Notes: a model not told the origin generated them from the letters alone. 64,000 nucleotides of DNA from Bacillus sp. FJAT-28004 (GCF_001280845.1 NZ_LGHP01000004.1:127261-191260), one strand, 5' to 3'; shown: positions 45,799 to 55,339, counted from the first letter of the stretch. Translations and numbers: made by a program.

Positions 45799-46668
45799 TT
45801 ATTTCTTTATAATGGGTATCCATATTTCGCTTTTAAATTGTGGCGATGCTACATCTTTGTGCTCATTCCAGAGCATTTCCGGCCCTTCGCTTAGCTCATA
45901 TTCCGCGGACGGAAACCATTCGGAATAAATGCGTCCCCAGATCTCTTGAAGAGTACTCGGAAAAGGGCCGACGGCTGTGAATACAGCCCATGTAGAGGCT
46001 TGCACCTCCAGCTGGGCGAAGCCATCTATATCTTTCGTTGTGGCTGCCCCGATGTAATGATCGAGCTCTCCTTTCTCCTCAATCCGCCCTTCACTGAAAT
46101 TCGTGGAAGCACTGATTAGTCCTGAAGGTTGAACATTCGAAAAGCCCTTAATCTTATCAATCATTTCTGGGGTGAGTCCTTGAAACATCGACGCAATCTC
46201 CGGATTCACCCCTTGAAATACGATTGGCACTCTTTTTTTGATCCCCACGATGCGAAAAGCCTCTTTGTCTTCAATTCGGTAGTTCATTTCACTTCCTCCT
46301 TTAATTGTCAGTTGAAACGTCATCCGCGGGAAGGCTTTGAGGGACTGTCCATGGATCCGGGCTTCCGAGGGAGTAATCCCATGCATGTTTTGGAAAGCCC
46401 TTGTAAAGGAATCCGGCGAGGTATAGCCGTATTTCATCGCAGCATCAATGATCTTGATGTCACTGTGACTTAGCTCGAGTGCTGCCAAAGTTAAACGTCT
46501 CCGGCGGATGTATTCTGACAGAGTAATTCCTGCAAGGAATGAGAACATCCGTGTAAAATGATATTCTGAACAGCAGGCAATTTTCGCTGCCTCCTGATAG
46601 TCCACACGATCAGTAAGATTCTCCTCAATATAGCTTAAAGCTTTGTTCAGTTGCGCCAACATATCCAT
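45799..46668 (-). CDS. AraC family regulator with GyrI-like effector domain
   Basis: 289 residues. The double helix-turn-helix is at the N-terminus (LNKALSYIEENLTDRVDYQE, ARIACCSEYHFTRMFS-type, 1-105). The C-terminal half is a GyrI/Rob-like effector-binding domain (YRIEDKEAFRIVGIKKRVPI to SEIWIPIIKK) that usually senses hydrophobic drugs. GAGGGGAGG precedes the ATG. No target gene is adjacent, so it may be autoregulated or act at a distance. Confidence 0.9.
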   Translation of the reverse strand: MDMLAQLNKALSYIEENLTDRVDYQEAAKIACCSEYHFTRMFSFLAGITLSEYIRRRRLTLAALELSHSDIKIIDAAMKYGYTSPDSFTRAFQNMHGITPSEARIHGQSLKAFPRMTFQLTIKGGSEMNYRIEDKEAFRIVGIKKRVPIVFQGVNPEIASMFQGLTPEMIDKIKGFSNVQPSGLISASTNFSEGRIEEKGELDHYIGAATTKDIDGFAQLEVQASTWAVFTAVGPFPSTLQEIWGRIYSEWFPSAEYELSEGPEMLWNEHKDVASPQFKSEIWIPIIKK

Positions 46669-46814
46669 GATATCGCCTCCCCTCGTTACTCAAAGCATAG
46701 CAGAGAAGGTAATTCCCTTCCCGACATTTAATGCACAATACTGTAGGGTCTTTCTCAGCTCAGTGAACAGAAGACAAGTCTGGTAGGAATGCCGTTTGCT
46801 CCTTTGTTTTCTCT

Positions 46815-47005
46815 TAAAAGTTGGCTGGCAAATCCGTAGGATTGGGTCTCCCTAAATCCCAATGGTATTCAAGCTGCCGTCACTACGCTCCCATGACCTG
46901 CTCGAGGCTTTTCGAAGAGGGCGGAATTAGTCAGACTACCCTTGAGCCGACTAAACGCTTCGCAACCGGGACAACGTCCCTTAAGTGATGAGGCTTCGTG
47001 AATAC
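46815..47005. other. structured, GC-richer non-coding stretch
   Basis: Within the 453-base gap before the secreted-protein gene lie several inverted repeats: ATTGGG/CCCAAT (about 46837-46864), CTTTTCGAAGAG, TTAGTC/GACTAA (about 46928-46956) and GGGAC-AAC-GTCCC (46968-46980). No open frame is convincing. It could be a structured RNA or a decayed mobile-element end. Confidence 0.35.
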
Positions 47006-47121
47006 AAGAAACGTGAAGATTTTCAATGGACCTTCATTAGAATTCTTTCATCAAGAGTATTCAATATTCCAAAAATTTGTAAAATGACTTAAAATATCCT
47101 CAGTGGGGGGGAGGTGAAACA

Positions 47122-47502
47122 ATGAACAAGTTTAAAAAATTTATTTTGCCAGTGACATGCGCCTTTGCTATGTCTGCTGCCGTTCCATCTGCATCGGCCG
47201 GAGCTGGAACATGGGATTATATTGGCGAAGAAACTGTTTACCAGAATGGAAGTAGCTGGGATTCTGGGGGAGGTAGTTGGAAGGTAACAAGTGACTCATA
47301 CAATACAGTCTGCGTAAACTATGAGCTTTGGGAATATGATCCTTATGATCCAGATGACTATATAGGAAAGCGCACTGTCTGCCCTGGTAAGAGTAATGTA
47401 TTTGATGTTAGCGGATTTACTGACGGTGGCGGTCAAGCCGAACTTTACGTGAAAAAAACGAATTACAAAAGTACTCCTACAAGAATGATTTATCACGACT
47501 GA
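47122..47502 (+). CDS. small secreted protein, unrecognised
   Basis: 126 residues with GGGGGGAGG before the ATG. The signal peptide (FKKFILPVTCAFAMSAAVPS then ASA) would release a mature protein starting AGTWDYIGEETVY. The mature part is beta-rich, aromatic and glycine-rich, with two cysteines (NTVCVNYE, RTVCPG) likely in a disulfide. The start AGTWDY recalls lactococcin-972-type exported peptides, but the rest does not match, so I leave it unassigned. A GGCAG/CTGCC hairpin follows at about 47522-47570. Confidence 0.7.
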   Translation: MNKFKKFILPVTCAFAMSAAVPSASAGAGTWDYIGEETVYQNGSSWDSGGGSWKVTSDSYNTVCVNYELWEYDPYDPDDYIGKRTVCPGKSNVFDVSGFTDGGGQAELYVKKTNYKSTPTRMIYHD

Positions 47503-47574
47503 TCAAAGACAAGCCCGTGCTTGAAATCAGTGCGGCAGTCCTAAAACTTTAATTTTCCGTCCAGGGCTGCCGCT

Positions 47575-47600
47575 TTGTTTCCCGTTACTCATTAGCAAAT
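47575..47600 (+). repeat. half copy of the interspersed repeat
   Basis: TTGTTTCCCGTTACTCATTA, 14 bases from the stop of the VOC gene. Confidence 0.45.
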
Positions 47601-47613
47601 GAATTACAACTCG

Positions 47614-47961
47614 TTATTTCTCCCAAAGCTCGACCAGTCGTCCTTCAGGATCTTCAATCCAAATAAACTTTCCAAATTCACTAATCTCTTTTTTCTTTGC
47701 AAGAGGTACACCAATATGTTCAAGATGCTTAATAGTCTCGTCTAGATTATGTACTTGGAAATTTAACATGACTTGTTGTTCTGTTGGAAAATAACTGTCA
47801 TTCTCGGTAAAGAAAGAAAAGATAGTCTCATTTCCTAATTGGGGTTTTATCACAGTCCCATTCCAATTATCTATTTCAATCTTCAACACTTCACTGTACC
47901 ATTTTTTTATAACTTCAAGATTCTTAGTTCTCCAAAATATTCCTCCGAAACCTTTTATCAT
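47614..47961 (-). CDS. VOC (glyoxalase/bleomycin-resistance) superfamily protein
   Basis: 115 residues, one complete VOC unit with paired beta-alpha-beta-beta-beta modules: FGGIFWRTKNLEVIKKWYSE at the start and FIWIEDPEGRLVELWE at the end, where the terminal Glu is a usual metal ligand. GGAG precedes the ATG. It works as a dimer in most relatives; the substrate is unknown. Confidence 0.85.
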   Translation of the reverse strand: MIKGFGGIFWRTKNLEVIKKWYSEVLKIEIDNWNGTVIKPQLGNETIFSFFTENDSYFPTEQQVMLNFQVHNLDETIKHLEHIGVPLAKKKEISEFGKFIWIEDPEGRLVELWEK

Positions 47962-48041
47962 CGTATCTAACTCCTGTCTATCATCAAATTTTTAGCTACC
48001 CGATTACATTAGATATTCGAGATTTAAATTTAAGTTCCTTT

Positions 48042-48145
48042 TTCAACTATACTGCCAGTTATCGTAATAGGACGTTACTAGTCAGGTCACCGCAGCGCCT
48101 GCTCATTCATGTGAGTTATTCAACTATCATGTCCCATTTGTCCAG
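48042..48145 (+). repeat. interspersed repeat copy, degenerate stem
   Basis: AACTATACTGCCAGTTATCG, then CACCGCAGCGCCTGCTCATT and a right end CAACTATCATGTCCC. It lies between the VOC and aldo/keto reductase genes. Confidence 0.65.
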
Positions 48146-48224
48146 TGGATTTCACTTCCCGATTTCAGATCTAGAGCGCCTGTGAAAATGGATAAGGTCT
48201 CTTGTCTTTCCTTAAATCAAACTC

Positions 48225-49214
48225 TCATCGCAGCGTAATAGGACCAACTATCGGATGAGGAACATACGTCTCTTCCAGCGACGCAATTTCTTCTTCTGTT
48301 AATGTTATTGAAAGTGTTGCTACCGCATCTTCGAGATGGGACATTTTAGTAGCGCCGAAAATCGGAGCTGTTACTGGTTCTTTCTGCAACAACCAGGCAA
48401 GTGCAATTTGAGCGCGGGGAACGCCACGTTTTTCTGCGATTGCTGCAACCCGCTCTACAATTAATCGATCAGTATTTGCAGTCGCATCGTATTTAGATTT
48501 TTGAGCTTGGTCGGTTTCGGAACGATGCGTTGTTTCCGACCAATCACGCGCCAATCTTCCTGATGCGAGCGGGCTATAAGGAATCACGCCGATTTTTTCT
48601 TCCTTACAGAGTGGTAGCATCTCTCTCTCTTCTTCACGGTACATGAGGTTTAAATGATTCTGCATGGATACAAATCGGGTCCACCCATTTTTTTCTGCTA
48701 CATGTAATCCCTTTAGGAACTGCCATGCGTACATGGCTGAAGCACCAATGTATCTTGCCTTCCCAGCCTTCACAACATCATGCAATGCTTCCATCGTTTC
48801 TTCAATAGGAGTATTGTAATCCCAGCGATGGATTTGATAAAGGTCTACATAATCAGTTCCCAGTCTCTTAAGGCTCTTATCAATTTCACTCATGATTGCC
48901 TTTCGGGAAAGTCCAGCACCATTTGGACCTTGATGCATACGGAAATGAACTTTTGTCGCGAGGACAATTTCATCTCGATTGGCGTACTCCTTTAAAGCTC
49001 GACCAACAATTTCTTCGCTTGTTCCGTCTGAATATATATTCGCCGTATCAAAAAAATTGATACCTAGCTCCAGAGCTTTTTTTATAATTGGACGGCTGCT
49101 CTCTTCATCAAGTACCCAAGGATGAGTCCAACGCTCTGATACACCAAAGCTCATACAGCCAAGACAAAGCCGAGATACATCCAAGCCTGTATTTCCGAGT
49201 TTCACATATTCCAT
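48225..49214 (-). CDS. aldo/keto reductase
   Basis: 329 residues. The catalytic tetrad is visible: Asp in FFDTANIYSDG (with Tyr nearby), Lys in VLATKVHF and His in YQIHRWDYN. The NADPH-binding SPLASGRLARDW and IFGATKMSHLEDAV blocks follow. It resembles the YhdN/Tas-like group. GAGGAAC precedes the ATG. It is a single-gene unit and intact, in contrast to the deleted homologue at 31811. Confidence 0.9.
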   Translation of the reverse strand: MEYVKLGNTGLDVSRLCLGCMSFGVSERWTHPWVLDEESSRPIIKKALELGINFFDTANIYSDGTSEEIVGRALKEYANRDEIVLATKVHFRMHQGPNGAGLSRKAIMSEIDKSLKRLGTDYVDLYQIHRWDYNTPIEETMEALHDVVKAGKARYIGASAMYAWQFLKGLHVAEKNGWTRFVSMQNHLNLMYREEEREMLPLCKEEKIGVIPYSPLASGRLARDWSETTHRSETDQAQKSKYDATANTDRLIVERVAAIAEKRGVPRAQIALAWLLQKEPVTAPIFGATKMSHLEDAVATLSITLTEEEIASLEETYVPHPIVGPITLR

Positions 49215-49316
49215 TTAATTGTTCCTCACTTTCAAATAGATATTGTTTCCTTCAGATATAGTTTACTTCTTAGAGTTAACTCCAAGTCAAGCGATTGTAC
49301 TACATATTTCGTGGTT

Positions 49317-49375
49317 AGAGCTATACTGCCCGAACGTATTATGAGGTCACCAGAAATTACTGGTCGACCTCATTT
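49317..49375 (+). repeat. partial repeat at the 3' end of the CapA gene
   Basis: GAGCTATACTGCCCGAACG is followed by the stem TGAGGTC/GACCTCA. The CapA stop codon lies inside this stem. Confidence 0.5.
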
Positions 49376-50511
49376 TGCATGGTATCAGATTGCGGTAGCT
49401 GAGGATCGAACGTTTCTGCCCGTGAGTCTTGGATCTCGAGTGGGTTGACCGCTTTATACATGCGAAGCGTTCTACGATAATTGCGTTTCATCCGGTCCAT
49501 CTGCCCGGCGAAATAGCTCTCAGGTTTTTGAAGTGCTTCATGAATTGGCAGAACCCGACAGCTTCTTTGCTTGCCATCCTTCGAGATACATACCCAAGTC
49601 GGTATATATTCAATACCTGCGAGACGGACGTGGCCGTCGGATGTTTTCTGAATTCGGATACGAACAATAATACCGGTTAAAGCGTCATCCTTGCCGTGTA
49701 GCCGCGTGGAAATAAAGTTACCCAGTGAGTAGATCGCGAACCGTTTTCTCGTCCGTCCGTCTATATCTTTCACAGTGCGGTACACCGCTGGCTGAAGAAC
49801 ATGCGGATGTGCACCAAGAACCACATCAGCTCCCTGACGAAACAAGAATCGGACCAGCTTCTTTTGGTGGGCAGCTGGACTTCGGTGATATTCAAATCCG
49901 TTATGCATGCAGACTATTATGAAATCCGATATCTTCCGCAACCGTTTCAAATCCTGTTTCATGCTCTTGCGTACAATCTTCTTAACACCGGCGGGCTGCC
50001 CCTTTGGAACGGTATTGCCGTTCGTGTCCCTCGTATACGAGAGTATGCCGATACGAATCCCTCCGACAACATGAATATAGAGCTTTCGAGACTCATTCCT
50101 GTTCCGGTACGTTCCGACATGGGCAATCCCGTTCTTATCAAGTACTTCAAGCGTCCGTTTGAGCCCGCGAACGCCATAATCCATGCAATGGTTATTTGCC
50201 GTAGCGAGCACATTGAAACCAAGGGTCTTCAAAGCCGAGGCGAAGTTATCCGGACATTTGAAGACCGGATTTCCATTCTTCGGATTCCGAATCGTCTTCG
50301 TGTATCCGTCTTCCGATCCACCGGCAAAGGTTGTCTCGAGATTGCCTATCGTCAGATGCGCATCCTGCAGATATTGGGAAACGGGTTCAAACACCTGCTC
50401 GAAATCATAAGGCCCGTTGTCACCTAGTTTGTCGTTGGTACGCATTGAGCGAATAAGCAGCGGCTTCATCAAGAGATCTCCAACCGCGGCAATGATAATA
50501 TCATCAGACAT
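49357..50511 (-). CDS. CapA family protein (PGA_cap metallophosphatase fold)
   Basis: 384 residues with no clear signal peptide. CapA motifs are AAVGDLLMKP at the start, TIGNLETTFAG, ANNHCMDYGVRG, VCMHNGFEYHR, VLGAHPHVLQPAV and YSLGNFIST, the metal-binding residues of this calcineurin-related fold. Family members take part in poly-gamma-glutamate or related polymer metabolism, but no pgs/cap genes are nearby. AAGGGAG precedes the ATG. Confidence 0.88.
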   Translation of the reverse strand: MSDDIIIAAVGDLLMKPLLIRSMRTNDKLGDNGPYDFEQVFEPVSQYLQDAHLTIGNLETTFAGGSEDGYTKTIRNPKNGNPVFKCPDNFASALKTLGFNVLATANNHCMDYGVRGLKRTLEVLDKNGIAHVGTYRNRNESRKLYIHVVGGIRIGILSYTRDTNGNTVPKGQPAGVKKIVRKSMKQDLKRLRKISDFIIVCMHNGFEYHRSPAAHQKKLVRFLFRQGADVVLGAHPHVLQPAVYRTVKDIDGRTRKRFAIYSLGNFISTRLHGKDDALTGIIVRIRIQKTSDGHVRLAGIEYIPTWVCISKDGKQRSCRVLPIHEALQKPESYFAGQMDRMKRNYRRTLRMYKAVNPLEIQDSRAETFDPQLPQSDTMQNEVDQ

Positions 50512-50801
50512 GCAATCTCCCTTTCTATTGTCTAATTTTTTCTAGATATTATATGCGGGTCCATTCGACTTCGGCATCTATTAGGAAACCAGTCGATTAC
50601 CCGGGTAACCGAGCCTCTTAGTGCTTCCATTTATTTTGATTAGTCGGTTTAAACGGCTATTTGGAGCATTTAGTTGCAGCTGGCTACTACTTACAAGAAT
50701 TTTATCCCATTCCTGACTCGTACACTCACTTGCGCATCCGTAAATATTGCAAATAAAAAGCGCCCACTAAGGATTTCCTAAACAATCTTGTGAATATAAG
50801 A

Positions 50802-50826
50802 AAAGCACCATCGAAAGATGATGCTT
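50802..50826 (-). terminator. terminator after the lipoprotein gene
   Basis: AAGCATCATC/GATGGTGCTT hairpin followed on the minus strand by TTCTTAT. The rest of the gap 50512-50844 shows no gene. Confidence 0.6.
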
Positions 50827-50844
50827 ACTAGATGTAGCTTATTT

Positions 50845-50872
50845 AGCTATTTTTCCCCGTTAACGTAATGCG
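50845..50872 (+). repeat. right-half copy of the interspersed repeat
   Basis: TAGCTATTTTTCCCCGTTAA followed by CGTAATG, 34 bases beyond the lipoprotein stop. Confidence 0.5.
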
Positions 50873-50905
50873 AACTTCATATGCTCAGATAGAAAGCGTT
50901 TATAA

Positions 50906-51337
50906 TTAGTTACTAACAGGTATTTCAAGAATCGTTTTATCAGGATTAAGTACATATTCCCATACTTTTTCGTCTTCACCTTTATAAAAATATGAATACA
51001 TATAAGCTTTCTCCTGAATGATGTTAATAAATAACTGGTATTTAACATCTCCGTTTTTTATTTCTTCGTGTGCTACTGCGTCCAATCTGGGCTTATACTC
51101 GAATCCTTCATTTACAGTGTCATACATCCATATTTCCCCTCCATCTGCTGCTCCAGATGCATATTGGTCACCAAACATTTTTTTAATTTCGGATATGGAA
51201 AGACCTATTTGAGCCTTTTTTTCAACGTACTCTTTATCGATCATAGGGGTTGAACTTTTAACCGAATCACTATTAGCACAACCAAATAATGAAATGATCA
51301 TAGTTAACCCTATGAACATTGATAATACTTTTTTCAT
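50906..51337 (-). CDS. small lipoprotein, unrecognised
   Basis: 143 residues. A signal peptide with lipobox LFGC (Cys ~19) predicts a lipid-anchored protein on the outer face of the membrane. The mature part contains ISEIKKMFGDQYASGAADGG, similar to the small helical SmpA/OmlA-like BLIP motif, then a beta-rich end. GGAGGT precedes the ATG. The function is unknown. Confidence 0.75.
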   Translation of the reverse strand: MKKVLSMFIGLTMIISLFGCANSDSVKSSTPMIDKEYVEKKAQIGLSISEIKKMFGDQYASGAADGGEIWMYDTVNEGFEYKPRLDAVAHEEIKNGDVKYQLFINIIQEKAYMYSYFYKGEDEKVWEYVLNPDKTILEIPVSN

Positions 51338-51437
51338 CAGTACCTCCTATTTACCCTCCTTAGTCATTATCGTGTTGCTAGGGTGAAGCTTGGAAAAATA
51401 TATCAAAGACAACAAGCGATCCCCGCTGCTCGTGACC

Positions 51438-51476
51438 ACACAAATAAGCGCTTTTGCATCGCAAAAGCGCTTATCC
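51438..51476. terminator. long palindrome after the enolase-superfamily gene
   Basis: ATAAGCGCTTTTGC/GCAAAAGCGCTTAT, a 14-bp perfect stem with a 3-base loop, between the lipoprotein promoter region and the enolase-superfamily stop. Confidence 0.65.
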
Positions 51477-51525
51477 ACATTACAATAGAAATCCGTACTC
51501 CAAAATCATTATATTCTCTGGCTTA

Positions 51526-52677
51526 TTATCGGGACCAGCCGGATCGCTTTATAAGGTTAGTTACAAGTTCATCGTCGAAGACGATGCCGAAACCCGGCGT
51601 GGTCGGTATATAAATCTCTCCGCTTTCGATTCGATACCCAGATACATCCATTCCTTCAATTGTAATGTCGTCGTATTCCACAAATTCGAAGTTACGTACC
51701 GCTGCTGACAAATGTCCCGACGCGTAAATACCATAAGCATTGCCATAACAATGAGGCGCAGACCGCAAACCATGCGCATCCAACTTCTCGCCTAATTCCA
51801 GCCAATGCGTGAAGCCGGGCCAGATGATATCGTACTGCAGCACATCGACACGACCGCGAGTCGCCCACTCAATAAGATGCGGTGAGGCAAGCCCTTCCCC
51901 ATCCGCGATAAGCACGTTCTGCCCACGTTGCCGGAGCCATTCCTTCAGGTCCTCGTACAAGGCTTCATCCTCATGGAACGCTTCTTCCAGCCAATACAGA
52001 TTAACATCCGCCAAAGCCGCCAAGACTTCTTTGGTTAAGTTCAAATTATATGCATTATTCGCATCAATCATGATCTTGCCTGTGGGACCAGCCACTTCCG
52101 AGATCCCATGTACGATCGCGATATCTCGTTTCGTTCCTTCCCAGAGTGGCATATGGCGTCCGCCTCGGCCAACTTTAATCTTAAAATGACGATGGCCATT
52201 CGCATATCCTTGCATCGCTTCTTCTTGCATTAACGCGACCGCGGTTCTCTCATCAGCCAGATGCAAATCGTCAAAGTATAGTGAAGTATCATAGCAGGGG
52301 ACAACCAATGGGACTCCCTTTTCCAAGTGGGCACCCGACACCAAGTCATAAACTGGTTTTCCTTGTCTCTTGCCTAACCAATCGAACATTGGATATTCCA
52401 ATTGCAATCGATACGCTTCGCGCAGTCTGCCCCGGTCGTCGAATAAGTCAACCAATCGGCGACCTATTATGTCTTCGGCCCATTCCGGCGTCATATGAAT
52501 CGAGCTACCGTAACCCGTTTGCCCATCGATCGTAATTCTGGCGATATCCACTGTACAGCTTTTGCCATGAATGCCGATTCTGCCATTGGCCCCCGCACTT
52601 CTGGCTCGTTCCCCCGTTAATTTGGCGAATTCGATTTTTTCCACTTTCCAATCAGATTGTATACCCGTAATGTTCAT
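51526..52677 (-). CDS. enolase-superfamily enzyme (mandelate racemase/muconate lactonizing-like)
   Basis: 383 residues from the ATG at 52677 with AAGGAGG. An N-terminal capping domain is followed by the barrel. The catalytic Lys is in HFKIKVGRGG, metal ligands are in IMIDANNAYN, WLEEAFHEDE and LIADGEG, and a general base or acid His is in SAPHCYGNAYG. The second-strand KxK and C-terminal His suggest sugar-acid dehydratase chemistry. The substrate is unproven and no pathway neighbours are present. Confidence 0.85.
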   Translation of the reverse strand: MNITGIQSDWKVEKIEFAKLTGERARSAGANGRIGIHGKSCTVDIARITIDGQTGYGSSIHMTPEWAEDIIGRRLVDLFDDRGRLREAYRLQLEYPMFDWLGKRQGKPVYDLVSGAHLEKGVPLVVPCYDTSLYFDDLHLADERTAVALMQEEAMQGYANGHRHFKIKVGRGGRHMPLWEGTKRDIAIVHGISEVAGPTGKIMIDANNAYNLNLTKEVLAALADVNLYWLEEAFHEDEALYEDLKEWLRQRGQNVLIADGEGLASPHLIEWATRGRVDVLQYDIIWPGFTHWLELGEKLDAHGLRSAPHCYGNAYGIYASGHLSAAVRNFEFVEYDDITIEGMDVSGYRIESGEIYIPTTPGFGIVFDDELVTNLIKRSGWSR

Positions 52678-52848
52678 ATGATCCTCCTTAACCGACTCGA
52701 CGGCTTCTTGTCTCGATTTGATTCGTAAGTAGAATACCATATTATAGAATTATAATGTTAGTAGATAAGAAGATTCTTCAAAAATTGGAAGTCTGTAATC
52801 TTGAATATTGAATTGATCAAACAATCCTGCACCTTTCCATGAAGCGCT

Positions 52849-52872
52849 AAAACTGCCCGTTAGCTTAAGAAC
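52849..52872 (+). repeat. left-half copy of the interspersed repeat
   Basis: AAAACTGCCCGTTAGCTTAA. It overlaps the stop of the kinase-like gene. Confidence 0.55.
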
Positions 52873-53401
52873 TGGCTACAATACTAACCTTAAAACGAGG
52901 GTCATTGATGATTTCTTCTACAATTTCGGCTGGTTGTTTAAACGTAGTGTCGTAAATATAAGAGTTATTTGATGAGGACATTTCCATTTTGTTCAGTAAA
53001 AACAGAGAGCGTTCTAAGGAATTGATATCTCCCCTTAACGTTAGACGTTCGACTAATTTTTCCTTATCTGCTCGTAGTACGACATATTTTACTCTTACAT
53101 TTAAATCCGATATCTGATTACAAATCCAATCAAGTTCATCCTCTACTACAAAATCTATAATTACATTTAAATTATGTTGAATAAAATTCCTCGTTAAAGC
53201 AAGAATATTCTTCCATGTTAAACTTAGACGTTCCTCCCATGTAGGTTGCGAATCTCCCTTAAACATATGAAGTATATTGTCACCCTCAATTAGAACGCAT
53301 TGTTCAACAGTTCGAGCAAGTTCTCTCGAAGCTGTTGATTTCCCAACTCCAAGCGGACCAGATAGGAGATAAATCACGTTATTCCGGCTTATCTCTTGCA
53401 T
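52865..53401 (-). CDS. P-loop nucleotide kinase-like protein
   Basis: 178 residues. Walker A is SGPLGVGKSTASREL (14-28), an acidic strand follows (VLIEGDNILHM), and a lid-like region is in VLRADKEKLVERLTLRGD. The shape is that of small AAA/adenylate-kinase-like proteins often annotated as shikimate-kinase- or chloramphenicol-phosphotransferase-like. GGGAGG precedes the ATG. The substrate is unknown. Confidence 0.75.
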   Translation of the reverse strand: MQEISRNNVIYLLSGPLGVGKSTASRELARTVEQCVLIEGDNILHMFKGDSQPTWEERLSLTWKNILALTRNFIQHNLNVIIDFVVEDELDWICNQISDLNVRVKYVVLRADKEKLVERLTLRGDINSLERSLFLLNKMEMSSSNNSYIYDTTFKQPAEIVEEIINDPRFKVSIVASS

Positions 53402-53510
53402 TCAAAAACCTCCCAGACCAAATAATTAACCGGCTTATTTATATCCTTCAGTTATTTTTTTGAAACTTGAAATCGAGCTATCACATTAATTAAGGATTCT
53501 ATAATTATTT

Positions 53511-53610
53511 AAACTATCCTGCCCGTTAGCTTAATAAAATGAGCAGGCCACATCAGTGCCTGCTCATCCATATGCATTATTCAACTATCGTTCCCCGTTA
53601 GGGTAATGAG
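53511..53610 (+). repeat. three-hairpin interspersed repeat (GAGCAGG class)
   Basis: Complete copy with central stem GAGCAGGC/GCCTGCTC. About 60 central bases are identical to the copy at 61151-61247, the clearest sign of recent duplication. It lies just downstream of the methyltransferase gene. Confidence 0.9.
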
Positions 53611-53647
53611 CCTGGTGAAAACCTAGTCATGATTAAGCTATCGAATT

Positions 53648-54388
53648 CTATAGTTTTCTTGCTTTGACTACAAAAGTTACAGGAAGCATCTTGGCTTTTT
53701 TTGCAAAATCGCTGTTATTATCCCACGATTGTATAATTTCATCATCAGATTGCTCAATCATTTGCTCAATTACAAATCCCGCTTTTGCCAACGCATTCAC
53801 ATAGGTTGATAGTTTACGGTCCGATAATGTTAGCGCACCTTCATCAAGAGATACTGAATACCAAGATTCATCGAAATAACATTTTTTAAAAGCAAGCATA
53901 TTATTTTCTGCAACCACACATTTGTGAATAGGGTGAGACCAACTGAAAATAAATACACCGTCTTTTTTCAGGTAAGAAGCGATCCGGCAAAAAGTACCCT
54001 CAAGGTCGGTGGTCCAGCCTATGGCATAAATTGAATAAACAAAGTCAAAATAATCCACTGGTATGCCACATTCTTCTTCCATGGGAGAACAGATCAATTT
54101 TGCTGAATGACCACTTGCCTTCAAATGTTGTGTTGCCTTTTCGATTTGTTTTTTTGATATATCCACAGCCCATAGTTCAGATGCTTTGCGTTCCCCCTGA
54201 TATTGCAAGGATTGACCGTTTCCACAGCCTATCTCCAGCATCTTTTTCCCTGAGACATCGCCAAAAAGCTGGCATTTTTCTTCTGAGATAAATGCTCCAT
54301 AAAAAGGAAGCACGATTGCTCCTAAGAAGTCATTTCCATTTGTATCCCAATAGAAGCAGTTTGTTCTATAAACAGAATTCTTGTCCAT
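53648..54388 (-). CDS. class I SAM-dependent methyltransferase
   Basis: 246 residues from the ATG at 54388 (GGGGGAGG upstream). Motif I is KMLEIGCGNGQSLQYQG, the beta-2 acid is in LWAVDISKKQ, and motif IV is FDFVYSIYAIGW. The C-terminal part has LPVTFVVKARKL. It belongs to the Methyltransf_11/25 type; the substrate is unknown. Single-gene unit bounded by repeat copies. Confidence 0.87.
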   Translation of the reverse strand: MDKNSVYRTNCFYWDTNGNDFLGAIVLPFYGAFISEEKCQLFGDVSGKKMLEIGCGNGQSLQYQGERKASELWAVDISKKQIEKATQHLKASGHSAKLICSPMEEECGIPVDYFDFVYSIYAIGWTTDLEGTFCRIASYLKKDGVFIFSWSHPIHKCVVAENNMLAFKKCYFDESWYSVSLDEGALTLSDRKLSTYVNALAKAGFVIEQMIEQSDDEIIQSWDNNSDFAKKAKMLPVTFVVKARKL

Positions 54389-54468
54389 GTCGACGTCCTC
54401 CCCCAAATAGAGTTAATCGTTCGATGACTTGACTATTTATGACCATATTTTAACATAAGCAGTTGAAG

Positions 54469-54566
54469 ATAACTGCCCTTTACTTCAATAAAAACGGCAG
54501 CTGATCATCCTCTGACCGGCTGCCGTAGTATTGTTCTGAGCTATCGTTTCCCGTTAGCTTAATGAC
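54469..54566 (+). repeat. three-hairpin interspersed repeat (CGGCAGC class)
   Basis: ATAACTGCCCTTTACTTC, central stem ACGGCAGC...GGCTGCCGT, right hairpin AGCTATCG...CGTTAGCT. Confidence 0.85.
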
Positions 54567-54718
54567 CATGAAGCATATTGCTCCAAATACTATTTAAAGT
54601 CTTTCATAAGTAATCCATATGTGACAGTGTCAAAAAATTGTTTTCTGCAATAATAATGTTCCTTCATTATCCCTTATAGTCACTGTACTTATTAAGTACC
54701 ATATATGGTTGACCTTTT

Positions 54719-55222
54719 TTATATAGACTTTGCGATAACTTCACATTTTTTAATAGCCCAAATGTAATGATTCGAAGTGTTTGCTGCAAAATAGCTGTAT
54801 AAATTACTTGTTTTTGTCCAGTTATAGTATTTCTTTGTCATAATTTCTTCATTGGTATGTAATTTAATTAGTTCTATTACTCTATCATGGCTTAACTTCA
54901 ATTTTTTTATAGCTTGATTTAACGTTACATCTTGGTATTTTTCCCAAACTTGCATATTAAGTAGTTTGATTGTACTCCATTTATAACCAGGTGCTGGCAT
55001 AAATGGAATATCGCCATCCATACCTTCTCTATACCATCTCTCAAGCATTGCATGCCATTCATACAGATGCATTACTACATCACGAAAATTCTTATCTCTT
55101 TCCGGAGTTTCAATAGAAATACCCCTTTTTCTGCTGGGTACAGATTCAATTATTTCAAGTAATGATTTAAAATTTATGTCGTTATTCAATAATAAAATTT
55201 CTTTTTCATTTTGTGCTAACAT
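54719..55222 (-). CDS. ClbS/DfsB-family four-helix protein
   Basis: 167 residues, DinB-like fold of the ClbS/DfsB group: KNFRDVVMHLYEWHAMLERW with the motif LYEWH, then YKWSTIKLLN and a late SYFAANTSNHYIWAIK. ClbS itself protects against colibactin; most relatives are uncharacterised. AGGAGGGGG precedes the ATG. It is distinct from the three DinB proteins in the window. Confidence 0.8.
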   Translation of the reverse strand: MLAQNEKEILLLNNDINFKSLLEIIESVPSRKRGISIETPERDKNFRDVVMHLYEWHAMLERWYREGMDGDIPFMPAPGYKWSTIKLLNMQVWEKYQDVTLNQAIKKLKLSHDRVIELIKLHTNEEIMTKKYYNWTKTSNLYSYFAANTSNHYIWAIKKCEVIAKSI

Positions 55223-55339
55223 GATAACCCCCTCCTTTTTTACTATATATTAACATGAGAATGTTTGTTCTGATAAGTATCCTTTTTTCTCTATATATTT
55301 ATAAATTGTAATTACGCTACCTGCTCGGCAGTCATTTCA

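Noticed and set aside
49801..50427. A 208-codon plus-strand open frame
   Set aside because: It lies wholly opposite the CapA gene, whose conserved motifs are intact, and has no ribosome binding site.
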